A DNA stretch of 64,000 bases from Burkholderiaceae bacterium (GTDB taxonomy: Bacteria; Pseudomonadota; Gammaproteobacteria; Burkholderiales; Burkholderiaceae_C): assembly GCA_030695205.1 (NCBI GenBank), contig JAUYTN010000042.1, positions 215,613-279,612 of the forward strand, read 5' to 3'. Both the position numbers and the translations under genes were made by a program. Shown here piece by piece: positions 17,989-27,008 of this stretch (the stretch's first letter is position 1; each line of letters begins with the position of its first letter). Under the pieces are notes generated by a model. The model had not been told where the DNA came from and ran no database searches. It worked only from the letters and a program-made list of their open reading frames with translations.

Positions 17989-18780
17989 ATGGATGCCCCA
18001 TCCACCCCCCAACCCCGTGTGGCCGAGCGGCACTGCGCCAGCCCCCAAGCCCTGGCGCATGAGCTGGCCAGCACCATCGCCGGCGAACTGCGCGAGGCCA
18101 TCGCCCAGCGGGGTCGGGCGCTGCTGGCGGTATCGGGCGGCAAATCGCCCATTGCGCTGTTTCAGGCGCTGCGGGTGCATGCGTTGGACTGGGCCAAAGT
18201 CAACGTGCTTCTGGTGGACGAGCGCTGCGTGCCCCACACCCCCACGCCCCACCCCGACAGCAACACCGCCCTGGTGCGCCAGCACCTGCTGCAAGACCTG
18301 GCCGCTGCGGCCACCTTCTGGCCCTTTTTTGACACCCTGCCCCATGCATCGGCCTCCACCCTGACTGCGAACGAGCCACTGGCCCTGGATGCCGTCGACG
18401 CCCTGCCTGCCGCCGCCAACCAACGCCTGGCCGCCCTCTCGTGGCCGCTGGAGGTGCTGGTGCTGGGCATGGGCGAGGACGGGCACACCGCCTCGCTGTT
18501 TCCGGGTGTACCCGGCCTGGCCCGTGCGCTGGTCAGTGCCGAGGTGGTCGCTGCCGTGCGCCCCGATGCCACCGACCAGGCCCCCCATGCCCGCCTCAGC
18601 CTCACCCTACCCACGCTGCTGGCTGCGCGACACACCCACCTGTCCATCGTCGGGACCACCAAACAGGCGGTGTACCGCCAGGCCCTGGCCCGCCCCGATG
18701 CCGCCCTGCCCGTCTCGCTGGTGCTGCACGGCCAACCCCCACACAACCAGCCCCACGCGCTGACGGTGTGGCTGGCCTGA
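17989..18780 (+). CDS. pgl: 6-phosphogluconolactonase
   Basis: Hydrolyses 6-phosphogluconolactone. The 263 residues contain SGGKSP at 49-54, LVDERCVP near 75-82 and [14 protein letters not shown], all characteristic of the DevB/Pgl family. The start at 17989 is supported by GGAGGAGG just upstream at the zwf 3' end. An open frame reaches back through zwf to 16903 but only the part from 17989 matches the family. edd follows after 103 bases. Confidence 0.95.
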   Translation: MDAPSTPQPRVAERHCASPQALAHELASTIAGELREAIAQRGRALLAVSGGKSPIALFQALRVHALDWAKVNVLLVDERCVPHTPTPHPDSNTALVRQHLLQDLAAAATFWPFFDTLPHASASTLTANEPLALDAVDALPAAANQRLAALSWPLEVLVLGMGEDGHTASLFPGVPGLARALVSAEVVAAVRPDATDQAPHARLSLTLPTLLAARHTHLSIVGTTKQAVYRQALARPDAALPVSLVLHGQPPHNQPHALTVWLA

Positions 18781-18883
18781 CCCGCTGGACTCTGCCCACG
18801 CACGATCCAACACCTGCAGCAACTCTCAGCAGCCGCACCCGACACCGAGCACCCCCACAGCCCGCCCCCACCGGCCACACCCC

Positions 18884-20725
18884 ATGAACGCCCACGCCTC
18901 CCCCCCCATGCCGCTGCACCCTACCCTGGCCGCCGTCACCGAACGCATCGTCAGCCGCAGCACGGCCGCCCGCACCACCTACCTCGCCAGCGTGGCTGCC
19001 CAGGGCCGTGCGGGCACCCAGCGCGCGGGGATGGGCTGCGCCAACATGGCCCACACCACCGCGGCCCTGCCCCTACAGGACAAACTGACCATCCATGCTG
19101 AACGCGCTCCGCATGTGGGCATCGTCAGTGCCTACAACGACATGCTCTCTGCCCACCAGCCCTACGAGCACTACCCAGAGCTGTTGCGCAACCACGCGCG
19201 CAGTCTGGGCGCCACCGCACAAATGGCCGGTGGCGTACCGGCCATGTGCGACGGCGTCACCCAGGGCGCCGAGGGCATGGAGCTGTCGCTGTTCTCGCGC
19301 GACGTGATTGCCCTGTCCACCGCCGTGGCGCTGTCGCACAAGGTGTTCGATGCCGCACTGATGCTGGGCGTGTGCGACAAAATCGTGCCCGGTCTGTTCA
19401 TGGGCGCGGTGCAGTTTGGGCACCTGAGCACGGTGTTTGTGCCCGCTGGCCCCATGACCAGCGGCCTGTCCAACGATGCCAAGGCCAAGGTGCGCCAGCA
19501 GTATGCCCAAGGGCTGGTGGGGCGCGACGCCCTGCTGGAGAGCGAGGCCCAGGCCTACCACAGCCCCGGCACCTGCACCTTCTACGGCACGGCCAACAGT
19601 AACCAGATGCTGATGGAAATCATGGGCCTGCACCTGCCCGGCTCGTCCTTCGTCAACCCCGGCACCCCGCTGCGCGAAGCCCTCACGCGGGAGGCCATGC
19701 GCCGTGCGCTGGCCAACACCGGCAAGACGGGTGCGCCTGCGGTGCGCCTGGCCGACATCGTGAGCGAAAAAACCGTGGTCAACGGCATCGTCGGCCTGCT
19801 GGCCACCGGTGGCAGCACCAACCATACCCTGCACCTCGTGGCCATGGCCAGAGCCGCTGGGGTGCTGATCGACTGGGACGACTTTGCCGAACTCTCCGCC
19901 GTGGTGCCCCTGCTGGCCCGGGTGTACCCCAACGGCAGCGCCGACGTGAACCACTTCCACGCCGCTGGTGGCATGGGCTACCTCATGCAGGAGCTGCTGG
20001 GAGCCGGTCTGCTGCATGCCAACGTGGCCACCATCATGGGCCAGGGCCTGCACGCCTACACCCAGGAGCCCTGGCTGGATGGCGAGCAACTCGCCTGGCG
20101 GCCTGTGCCCGCCACCAGTGCCGACACCAGTGTGCTGCGCCCCATGAGCGCCCCCTTCAGCGCAGATGGTGGCCTGCGCCTGCTGCAGGGCAACCTGGGC
20201 CGCAGCGTGGTCAAAGTGTCTGCCGTGAAGCCCGAGCACCGCGTGGTGCGCGCCCCCGCCGTGGTGGTGAGCGACCAGCAGGACCTGCTGGCCCTGTTCA
20301 ACGCCGGGCAACTGGAGCGCGACCTGGTTGCCGTGGTGCGCTACCAGGGCCCCCGCGCCAACGGCATGCCCGAGCTGCACAAACTCACGCCCCCGCTGGC
20401 TGTGCTGCAAGACAAAGGCTTCAAGGTGGCGCTGGTGACCGACGGGCGCATGTCGGGCGCATCGGGCAAGGTGCCCGCGGCCATCCACCTCAGCCCCGAG
20501 GCGCTGGCCAATGGCCCCATTGCCCTGGTGCGTGACGGCGACATCATCACCCTGGACTGCGAGCGCGGCCTGCTGCAGCTGGAGGTGGACGAGGCCACCC
20601 TGGCCACACGCGAGGTGCACCACCCCGACCTCAGCGCCAACGCCCACGGCACGGGTCGCGAGCTGTTTGGCCTGTTCCGCACCCACGCAGGCACGGCAGA
20701 AACCGGTGGTTCGCCGTTGATCTGA
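18884..20725 (+). CDS. edd: phosphogluconate dehydratase
   Basis: Entner-Doudoroff enzyme that converts 6-phosphogluconate to KDPG, with a labile [4Fe-4S] cluster. The 613 residues belong to the IlvD/Edd family: [37 protein letters not shown] and [13 protein letters not shown] are all present, including the cluster Cys of CDGVTQG and VCDKIVPG. The length suits Edd rather than the roughly 560-residue IlvD. The downstream eda gene supports the choice. Confidence 0.96.
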   Translation: MNAHASPPMPLHPTLAAVTERIVSRSTAARTTYLASVAAQGRAGTQRAGMGCANMAHTTAALPLQDKLTIHAERAPHVGIVSAYNDMLSAHQPYEHYPELLRNHARSLGATAQMAGGVPAMCDGVTQGAEGMELSLFSRDVIALSTAVALSHKVFDAALMLGVCDKIVPGLFMGAVQFGHLSTVFVPAGPMTSGLSNDAKAKVRQQYAQGLVGRDALLESEAQAYHSPGTCTFYGTANSNQMLMEIMGLHLPGSSFVNPGTPLREALTREAMRRALANTGKTGAPAVRLADIVSEKTVVNGIVGLLATGGSTNHTLHLVAMARAAGVLIDWDDFAELSAVVPLLARVYPNGSADVNHFHAAGGMGYLMQELLGAGLLHANVATIMGQGLHAYTQEPWLDGEQLAWRPVPATSADTSVLRPMSAPFSADGGLRLLQGNLGRSVVKVSAVKPEHRVVRAPAVVVSDQQDLLALFNAGQLERDLVAVVRYQGPRANGMPELHKLTPPLAVLQDKGFKVALVTDGRMSGASGKVPAAIHLSPEALANGPIALVRDGDIITLDCERGLLQLEVDEATLATREVHHPDLSANAHGTGRELFGLFRTHAGTAETGGSPLI

Positions 20726-20757
20726 TGCCTGCATGCCGCCCCCACAATCCAAAAAAT

Positions 20758-20812
20758 CCATAGCTAAATCCGCTTTCCTGACAAAAGCTGATGGCACTTT
20801 TTGTATCAAATC
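20758..20812 (+). repeat. dispersed AT-rich element, copy 2
   Basis: Reads CCATAGCTAAATC, spacer, ACAAAAGC, then GGCACTTTTTGTATC. It occupies most of the gap between edd and eda and ends one to two bases before the eda ATG, so it forms the eda translation leader. Confidence 0.65.
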
Positions 20813-20813
20813 C

Positions 20814-21458
20814 ATGACCACCACCTGCTTCACCCGCCCCACCTTCACCTCCCGCGTGGTGCCCGTCATCGTGCTCAACGATGCCGCCCACGCCGTGCCC
20901 CTGGCGCACGCGCTGCTGGCCGGTGGCATTGACGTGATGGAAATCACCCTGCGCTCAAGCGCTGCACTGGCCGCCATCGAAGCCGTGGCCCGCGCCGTGC
21001 CCGAGATGCAGGTGGGCGCAGGCACCATCACCCGTGTGGCCGACGTCGCCCGTGTGGTGGACGCAGGAGCCAGTTTTGCCCTGTCACCCGGCTGCACCGA
21101 CGCGCTGGTGCACGCGGTGCGCGTCGCCGGTTTGCCGTTTGTGCCCGGCGTGATGACACCCGGCGAAGTCATGCGCACCCGCGACATGGGCTTTGAGCTG
21201 ATGAAGCTGTTCCCGGCCGCACAGGCCGGTGGACTGGCCATGCTCAAGGCATTGAGCGGGCCACTGCCCGACGTGGCGTTTTGCCCCACCGGCGGCATCA
21301 GCCCCGACAACCTGGCCGACTTTCTGGCCTTGCCCAACGTGGCCATGGCGGGTGGCAGCTGGCTCACCCCCGCCGACGCACTGTCCCAGGGCGACTGGGC
21401 GCGCATCACCCGCCTGGCCAGCGAGGCCACTCAATCCGCAAAAAATGTCAGTATTTGA
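20814..21458 (+). CDS. eda: KDPG/KHG aldolase
   Basis: Cleaves 2-keto-3-deoxy-6-phosphogluconate to pyruvate and glyceraldehyde-3-phosphate. From the ATG at 20814 it has 214 residues, the family length. Glu43 in DVMEITLRS and the Schiff-base Lys131 in FELMKLFPA match the catalytic pair of E. coli Eda (45 and 133). A start at 20733 would translate the dispersed repeat and add 27 unrelated residues. No clear Shine-Dalgarno precedes 20814, so translation may depend on the repeat-derived leader. Confidence 0.95.
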   Translation: MTTTCFTRPTFTSRVVPVIVLNDAAHAVPLAHALLAGGIDVMEITLRSSAALAAIEAVARAVPEMQVGAGTITRVADVARVVDAGASFALSPGCTDALVHAVRVAGLPFVPGVMTPGEVMRTRDMGFELMKLFPAAQAGGLAMLKALSGPLPDVAFCPTGGISPDNLADFLALPNVAMAGGSWLTPADALSQGDWARITRLASEATQSAKNVSI

Positions 21459-21474
21459 GAAGCAAACACCTACG

Positions 21475-21535
21475 CAAAATAAAGCGATTATGGCCGATAA
21501 AGCTTGAAAATTATTAGATAAATTGATAGCAGATC
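21475..21535 (-). repeat. possible degenerate copy of the dispersed element
   Basis: AT-rich stretch between eda and pgi. On the minus strand GCTATCAATTTAT is followed by AAGCTTTATCGGCC and ATAATCGCTTTA, partly matching the block order of the other copies. The match is weak. Confidence 0.3.
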
Positions 21536-21680
21536 TCACCTCAACCAAACACCGCTGCATCAACCCACCTCTGGCCCCAACGGCCAGATTCCCGCAAGGG
21601 GCAGTTGGCATACTGTGTGTGCTTCGCCCAGCCCGCTTACCCACCCGCCTGTTCACCCACTAGCCCCGCCAGAGCCAGCC

Positions 21681-23303
21681 ATGCCCCACCTGTTCTCGCC
21701 GCCGCCCTCTCCCACCTCACTCCCCGCTTGGTCGCGGCTGACGGTTCTGGCGCAGGCAGGCCTGCCCCACCTGGCCCAGTTGCTGAGCGAACCCGCGCTG
21801 CGCCCTGCGCCCGTCAGCGCCGAGGGCACAGGGCTGACACTGGACTTTTCCCGCCAGGCCATCGATGGCTCGGTACTGGACGCCCTGCTGGCCTTGGCCA
21901 CCCAAGCCAACATCGACGGACAGCGCGAGGCCATGTTCAGCGGGCAAGTCATCAACACCACCGAGCAGCGGGCTGTGCTGCACGTTGCCCTGCGGGGCAC
22001 CCCCGGTGCCACAGGCGATGCCGCACCCTGGGGCGGCGCGGTGCAGCAACGGGTGCAGGCCGAGCTGGATCGGGTGTGCGCCTTCACACAAGCCGTGCAC
22101 AGCGGCCAACTGCGTGGCAGCGGTGGCGACACCTTCACCGACGTGGTCAACATCGGCATTGGCGGCTCGGACCTGGGCCCGCGCATGGCCGCCGAAGCCC
22201 TGGCCCACCTGACGCACCCCAGCCCTGGGGCGCCCGCCGTGCGCGTGCACTTTGTCAGCAACCCCGATGCCTGGGCGCTGCACAGCGTGCTGCGCGGGCT
22301 GGATGCGCGGCGCACGCTGGTGGTCATAGCCTCCAAAACCTTCACCACGCAAGAAACCATGACCAACGCCGCATCCGCCCGCCGCTGGCTGGCCGATGCG
22401 GGGCTGAGCGATGCCGAGCAAGGCGCACACCTGGTGGCCATCACGGCGGCACCGACCAAATCGCAGGCCATGGGCATAGGGCCCCAGCAAACCTTCACGT
22501 TCTGGGACTGGGTGGGCGGGCGCTACTCGGTGTGGTCGGCACTGGGCCTGCCGCTGGCGCTGGCGGTGGGTGCACCGGCGTTTCGCCAATTTCTGGCCGG
22601 TGGCCAAACCATGGATGCACACTTCAGATCCGCCCCGCTGCCGGCCAACCTGCCAGTGCTGATGGCGCTGCTGGGCATCTGGAACCGCAACTTCCTAGGC
22701 TGCCCCACACAGCTGCTGTCGACCTACCCCAGCCGCCTGGCCCGCTTTACCCCATTTGTGCAGCAAATGGACATGGAGAGCAACGGCAAGCGCGTGCGCC
22801 ACACCGGCGAACCCTGCCTGGCCGAGACCGGCCCGATTGTGTGGGGCGGCACGGGCATTGACGGCCAGCATGCGTACTTTCAGCTGCTGCACCAGGGCAT
22901 ACACCGCGTGCCGGTGGACTTTGTGGGTGTACTCTCCGAAGACACGCCCGACCTGCCCTTGGCAACCGAACACCACCGGGTGGTCAACCTCAACCTGCGC
23001 GCCCAGGCCGAAGCCCTGGCGCGGGGCCGCGACACCGCTGCCACCCTGGCCGCCCTGCGCGCCGACGGCCTGAGCGAAGACGAAGCCCAGGCCATGGCCC
23101 CGCACCGCAGCTTTGCGGGCAACGTGCCCAACAGCATCCTGTGGCTGGACGCCCTCACCCCCGCCCGCCTGGGCGCGCTGGTGGCGCTGTACGAACACAA
23201 GGTGTTCACACAGGCCGCCATCTGGGGCATCAACGCCTACGACCAGTGGGGCGTGGAACTGGGCAAAACCATGGCCAAGGCCATGGAAACCCAAACGGGT
23301 TGA
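21681..23303 (+). CDS. pgi: glucose-6-phosphate isomerase
   Basis: Interconverts glucose-6-phosphate and fructose-6-phosphate. From the ATG at 21681 it has 540 residues. The phosphate loop VNIGIGGSDLGPRM, the SKTFTTQETM motif and the C-terminal WGINAYDQWGVELGK signature are present. The open frame continues upstream to 21615, but that part is Pro-rich and unlike the family. It closes the zwf-pgl-edd-eda-pgi set and lets fructose-6-phosphate enter the Entner-Doudoroff route. Confidence 0.95.
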   Translation: MPHLFSPPPSPTSLPAWSRLTVLAQAGLPHLAQLLSEPALRPAPVSAEGTGLTLDFSRQAIDGSVLDALLALATQANIDGQREAMFSGQVINTTEQRAVLHVALRGTPGATGDAAPWGGAVQQRVQAELDRVCAFTQAVHSGQLRGSGGDTFTDVVNIGIGGSDLGPRMAAEALAHLTHPSPGAPAVRVHFVSNPDAWALHSVLRGLDARRTLVVIASKTFTTQETMTNAASARRWLADAGLSDAEQGAHLVAITAAPTKSQAMGIGPQQTFTFWDWVGGRYSVWSALGLPLALAVGAPAFRQFLAGGQTMDAHFRSAPLPANLPVLMALLGIWNRNFLGCPTQLLSTYPSRLARFTPFVQQMDMESNGKRVRHTGEPCLAETGPIVWGGTGIDGQHAYFQLLHQGIHRVPVDFVGVLSEDTPDLPLATEHHRVVNLNLRAQAEALARGRDTAATLAALRADGLSEDEAQAMAPHRSFAGNVPNSILWLDALTPARLGALVALYEHKVFTQAAIWGINAYDQWGVELGKTMAKAMETQTG

Positions 23304-23330
23304 CGCATCATCAGCCCAGCCTGGCCATGT

Positions 23331-23348
23331 CCCTCAGGCAACTGAGGG
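23331..23348 (+). other. hairpin after pgi
   Basis: CCCTCAG and CTGAGGG form a perfect 7-bp stem with loop GCAA, 28 bases after the pgi stop. There is no T-run, so it may be an mRNA-stabilising structure rather than a terminator. Confidence 0.4.
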
Positions 23349-23439
23349 CATTCGGCGCGTCACCGGGCTGTCACGGGGACGCAGGACACTGCAGGTACTT
23401 TGTTATTCCCGAGCGTCCACGGTGTGGCACGCGTGGCTC

Positions 23440-23979
23440 ATGTACCTGCAAAAAACCGACCAAGCCGTTCTTGAACTGGCCAGGCGAGACCGCAAGCTCT
23501 TGCTCAAGGAGCGGGCCTTGCTTTTGCTGGCTGACGGCCAGAAGTCCGACACCGAACTGCTGGCCATGGTGCAGGCCGAGGCCCCCATGCTGCAAAGCCT
23601 GGTGGCGCAGGGCTTCCTGGTGCGCCGCTTGCCAGCGGCGACCAACCGAACACCAAGCCCACCCACGCCATCTCCGACACCCCTCGCCGCGGACACACCA
23701 CCAGCCCCCCGGGTGGCCGCGGACACGTTCGACGGCAAACGCTCTCTGGCCACCACGCGGATGTTCTTGTTCGACCTGACCGAGCGCATGTTCTCCAGGC
23801 GCGACCCGGCACTGGCGCAGGCGTTTCGGGATCGGTTTCGCGAGGCGCGAGACCGGGCCTCCATGGTGGCGGTGTCGCGCGAACTGCTGCAGCACATTGA
23901 AGAACAGGCCGGCGCATCACGGGCCGACGAGATCAGCGCCCGCCTGGCCATGCTGCTGCCCGATGAAGTGTCGGCTTAA
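23440..23979 (+). CDS. unrecognised 179-residue protein
   Basis: Function not recognised. The ATG at 23440 follows pgi by 136 bases; the frame is open further upstream but is out of register with anything recognisable there. The first 65 residues (KERALLLLADGQKSDTELLA, then LVAQGFLVRRL) have the pattern of a small winged-helix domain. A Pro/Thr-rich linker follows (about 70-100), then a charged helical region with RMFSRRDPALAQAFRDRF. There is no signal peptide or membrane segment. Its stop overlaps the convergent GNAT gene stop by 4 bases. A regulatory or adaptor role is only a guess. Confidence 0.7.
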   Translation: MYLQKTDQAVLELARRDRKLLLKERALLLLADGQKSDTELLAMVQAEAPMLQSLVAQGFLVRRLPAATNRTPSPPTPSPTPLAADTPPAPRVAADTFDGKRSLATTRMFLFDLTERMFSRRDPALAQAFRDRFREARDRASMVAVSRELLQHIEEQAGASRADEISARLAMLLPDEVSA

Positions 23980-24512
23980 GTGAGAGAGAACTTGACCCGT
24001 ACTTCCTCCAGCCGGGTCATGCCCACCGGAGTGGTGCGCAGGGTTTTCATCTCGCGCTTGAAGCCGGCGGCATCGTAAAAAGCCATGCCACGCTCATTGC
24101 GCACATACACCCAGGCAGTGACTTCGTTGAAGCCCTCCTCCTCGCAGGCATCGCGCGCGGCGTCCCACAGCGCCAGGCCTGCGCCTTGGCCCAGCACCTC
24201 GGGCAGCACGTAGTGAGCCCAAATTTCGCCTACGGTGGGTTTGGTTTTGGGGTCGCGCGAGCGGTCAAAGGCAATGAAGCCCACCAATTTGCCACCTTCG
24301 GAGGTGGCCACCAGCACCTGGGGCTCGGCAAACTCGATGGCCTCTCGCCACATGGCCTGGCGCTTGTCCACCGACAGGGATTTCAGGTCGTCTTCCTCCA
24401 CCAGACCAGCATAGGCATGCTGCCAGGCACGGACATGGATGTCGGCAATGGCTTTGGCATCGCGCAGGGTGGCAAGTCTCACTTCAAACAAAGGCATAGG
24501 GTCACAGGCCAT
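23976..24512 (-). CDS. GNAT-family N-acetyltransferase
   Basis: The 178 residues show the GNAT fold order: ADIHVRAWQHAYAG in the first helices, a central KLVGFIAF strand, the acetyl-CoA loop after YVLPEVLGQGAGLALWDAA and the C-terminal ERGMAFYDAAGFK. The usual Q/R-x-x-G-x-G/A loop appears as LGQGAGLA. The ATG at 24512 has GCGAGG six bases upstream; another Met is five codons in. The substrate cannot be predicted. It is convergent with the gene at 23440, and the 273-bp gap to the divergent FecR gene must hold its promoter. Confidence 0.88.
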   Translation of the reverse strand: MACDPMPLFEVRLATLRDAKAIADIHVRAWQHAYAGLVEEDDLKSLSVDKRQAMWREAIEFAEPQVLVATSEGGKLVGFIAFDRSRDPKTKPTVGEIWAHYVLPEVLGQGAGLALWDAARDACEEEGFNEVTAWVYVRNERGMAFYDAAGFKREMKTLRTTPVGMTRLEEVRVKFSLT

Positions 24513-24785
24513 CGAGGGCCTCGCTCAAGGGTCGCACAACAGGCCGGCGCCGGGCGCCAGGGCTCGGGCAACTGCACCACGCGCATTGGCCACACCAGGC
24601 CATGCAGGCCGTGGCGGGCCAACAAAAAGGGCGCTATTGTCGCCGCATGGCTTGCCACGCCCAGCCCTGCAGCGGGTGACCAGGGTCGGCAGGCACTGGC
24701 CGTGGCTGCCAGCGCTGGCGTGTCTCTTATGATGCGCAAGCGGCGCAGCCCTCCCCCACGCCTCGCCAACCTCTACCCCACCACC

Positions 24786-25247
24786 ATGACCCATATCCGT
24801 CTGGACCATTCCATCGTGCAACTGGTGCTGCTGGCCGCCCTGAGTACCGGCGGTGGCTCCGCTGTGGCCCAGGAGCGCAGCGGTCTGTTCAAAACCATGG
24901 AAGGCGACGTCACCCTGCTGCGCGGTGGCAAAAGCCAGCCCGCCCTGCCCGGAGGCGCGCTGCGCGAGGGTGACCGCATCGTGACTGGGCGCAACAGCGC
25001 GGTATCTGTGGTGCTGAGCGACGGCACGGTGGTGTCGGTCGGCCCCAACTCCAGTGTGGACATGACCCACTACATTTTTGACCCCACCACCCAAAACGGC
25101 AGCCTGCTGCTCAACCTGCTGCAGGGTACGGTGCGCATGGTCACCGGCATCATGGGCAAGACCAACCCAGAGCTGATCAAACTCACCACCCCCACCACCG
25201 TGGTCGGGGTGCGCGGCACCGACTTTATTGTGGAAGCCCAGCCATGA
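24786..25247 (+). CDS. FecR-domain periplasmic protein
   Basis: The 153-residue protein has a signal peptide (hydrophobic about 9-25, ending SAVAQE). A FecR-type domain follows, recognisable from GDVTLLRGGK, GDRIVTGRNSAVSVVLSDGTVVSVGPNSSV and the terminal TPTTVVGVRGTDF. Such domains occur as stand-alone periplasmic proteins next to OmpA lipoproteins in betaproteobacteria. Its stop overlaps the start of the OmpA lipoprotein gene by 4 bases, so the two are surely co-translated. The ATG at 24786 is chosen for its signal peptide. Confidence 0.85.
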   Translation: MTHIRLDHSIVQLVLLAALSTGGGSAVAQERSGLFKTMEGDVTLLRGGKSQPALPGGALREGDRIVTGRNSAVSVVLSDGTVVSVGPNSSVDMTHYIFDPTTQNGSLLLNLLQGTVRMVTGIMGKTNPELIKLTTPTTVVGVRGTDFIVEAQP

Positions 25248-25903
25248 ACACCCTCAGTGCCTCTGTGTTTGGCCTGGGCCGCTCCGCCTGGAAGGCCCTC
25301 GCCGTCGGCCTGCTGGCTGGCTGGCTGGCCGGTTGTGCCTCGCCACCACCGCCACCCCCCTCTGTGCGCGTGGTGCTGCTGCCGCAATCCGATGCATCGG
25401 GCCAGCCGCTGCCCACCGCGGTGAACGTCACCACAGGCACACAAACCCAGGCTCTGGACAAGCCGCTGGCGGTGGCCGAACTCGACAGCAAAGGCCAGCT
25501 GAGCCAGCGCATCGCCACCCTGGAGGAGATCCAGGCCCGCTACGGCGATGTGCTCAAAATCCAACCTCCTTCGCCTGAGGTAGTTGTGCTGCGCTTTGTC
25601 AGTGGTAAATCGGAGCTGACGCCCGAGTCCGCCGCCGAATTGCCCAGGCTCATTGCGCTGGCCCGGTCGCGTGCAGGGGGTGAAATTCTGGTGGTGGGCC
25701 ACACCGACCGGGTCGGCACGGTAGAGGCCAACGACACACTATCGGCCCGGCGAGCCCAGGCCATTGCAGATCTCATCAAGGCGCAGGGCTTCAGCGCCGA
25801 GCTGATCACAGCCTACGGACGCGGCGAGCGCGAGCCCGCCGTGCCCACAGCAGACGAGGTGGCCGAGCCGCGCAACCGGCGCGCCGAAGTCATCATCCGC
25901 TGA
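25244..25903 (+). CDS. OmpA-family lipoprotein
   Basis: The 219 residues start with a lipoprotein signal peptide, LLAGWLAGC, with lipidated Cys at 31, followed by a Pro-rich stretch. The C-terminal half is an OmpA peptidoglycan-binding domain: VVLRFVSGKSELTPES, VVGHTDRVGTVEAND, LSARRAQAI and RGEREPAVP...NRRAEVII. It should link the envelope to peptidoglycan. It overlaps the FecR gene by 4 bases. In relatives this pair often precedes a CHASE2-type signalling gene; here a phosphofructokinase follows instead. Confidence 0.9.
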   Translation: MNTLSASVFGLGRSAWKALAVGLLAGWLAGCASPPPPPPSVRVVLLPQSDASGQPLPTAVNVTTGTQTQALDKPLAVAELDSKGQLSQRIATLEEIQARYGDVLKIQPPSPEVVVLRFVSGKSELTPESAAELPRLIALARSRAGGEILVVGHTDRVGTVEANDTLSARRAQAIADLIKAQGFSAELITAYGRGEREPAVPTADEVAEPRNRRAEVIIR

Positions 25904-25928
25904 CCACCCACCTCACCAAGGAACTGCT

Positions 25929-27008
25929 GTGAAAGTTGGCTTGCTCACCGGTGGCGGCGACTGCCCCGGCCTCAACGCGGTGATTCGGGCGGTGACCCGC
26001 AGCCTGCTGCGCCACTGCGCTACCGAGGTGATCGGCATCCAGGACGGGTTTGCCGGACTGATGGAGTGCCGCACCCAGCCCCTGACCTGGGAAAACGTGG
26101 GCGAACTGGTGGGGGTGGGCGGCACCATTTTGGGCACCACCAACCGACTCAACCCACTGAGCAGCGAATCTGCCACTGCACAGGCCATGGCCAACGTACA
26201 GGCGCTGGGGCTGGACGCCCTGGTCGCCATCGGTGGTGACGGCACCCTGACCATTGCCCACGGACTCGCCCAGCGGGGCCTGAAGGTGGTGGGGGTACCC
26301 AAAACCATCGACAACGACATTGAAGGCTGCGAGCGCAGCTTTGGCTTTGACACCGCCGTGGCCACCGTGACCGATGCCCTGGAGCGGGTCCACACCACCG
26401 GGCACAGCCACGGACGGGTCATGATTGTCGAGACCATGGGCCGTCACGCGGGCTGGATTGCGCTGGAAGCAGGCATTGCCGGAGCGGCCAACATCATTCT
26501 GCTGCCGGAAATTGACTACGACATCGCGCGGGTTGCGGCGGTGTGCCGCCAGCGTGAATCCAAGGAGCGCTTCACCCTCATCTGCATGGGGGAAGGGGCC
26601 AAACCCGTCGGCGGTGACATCACCTGGGACGTCCCCGCTCCCGGCGACACCGGACAGCGACGCCTGGGCGGCGTTGCCATGCAGCTGCGCGACCAGCTGC
26701 AGCCGCTGCTGGGCAGTGAGGTGCGTGCCACGGTGCTGGGCCATGTGCAGCGCGGTGGCAGCCCCACACCCTTTGACCGGGTGCTGTCGTCCCAGTACGG
26801 GGTACATGCAGCCGAGCTGGTGGCGGCTGGGCAGTTTGGCCGCGTCGTCACGCTCACCCGCGGGGCACTGGGCAACATTGCACTCAGCCGCGTGGCTGCC
26901 CAGAACCGGCGGGTACAGGCCGACGAGCCCCTGCTGCACACCGCGCGCCAGCTTGGGGTCAGCCTGGGCGACGCTGAAGACGCATGCCTGCCATGCCAGA
27001 CCACCTGA
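25929..27008 (+). CDS. 6-phosphofructokinase, mixed-signature (group III) type
   Basis: Phosphorylates fructose-6-phosphate at C1. The 359 residues contain GGGDCPGLNAVIR at 8-20, GGDGT at 102-106, PKTIDND at 124-130 with the catalytic Asp128, GFDTA, and VETMGRHAGW. The Gly at 105 is the residue expected in ATP-dependent enzymes, whereas Lys125 (PKTIDND instead of PGTIDND) is typical of PPi-dependent ones. The phosphoryl donor therefore cannot be set from sequence. The gene starts 25 bases after the OmpA gene with only a weak ribosome site (AAGGA at 25918-25922), and overlaps the next gene by 25 bases. Confidence 0.92.
   Translation: MKVGLLTGGGDCPGLNAVIRAVTRSLLRHCATEVIGIQDGFAGLMECRTQPLTWENVGELVGVGGTILGTTNRLNPLSSESATAQAMANVQALGLDALVAIGGDGTLTIAHGLAQRGLKVVGVPKTIDNDIEGCERSFGFDTAVATVTDALERVHTTGHSHGRVMIVETMGRHAGWIALEAGIAGAANIILLPEIDYDIARVAAVCRQRESKERFTLICMGEGAKPVGGDITWDVPAPGDTGQRRLGGVAMQLRDQLQPLLGSEVRATVLGHVQRGGSPTPFDRVLSSQYGVHAAELVAAGQFGRVVTLTRGALGNIALSRVAAQNRRVQADEPLLHTARQLGVSLGDAEDACLPCQTT

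Noticed and set aside
19073..21430. 785-codon open frame antisense to edd and eda
   Set aside because: Rich in His, Gln and Gly as expected of a shadow frame opposite GC-rich coding DNA; no domain recognised, while edd and eda are certain.
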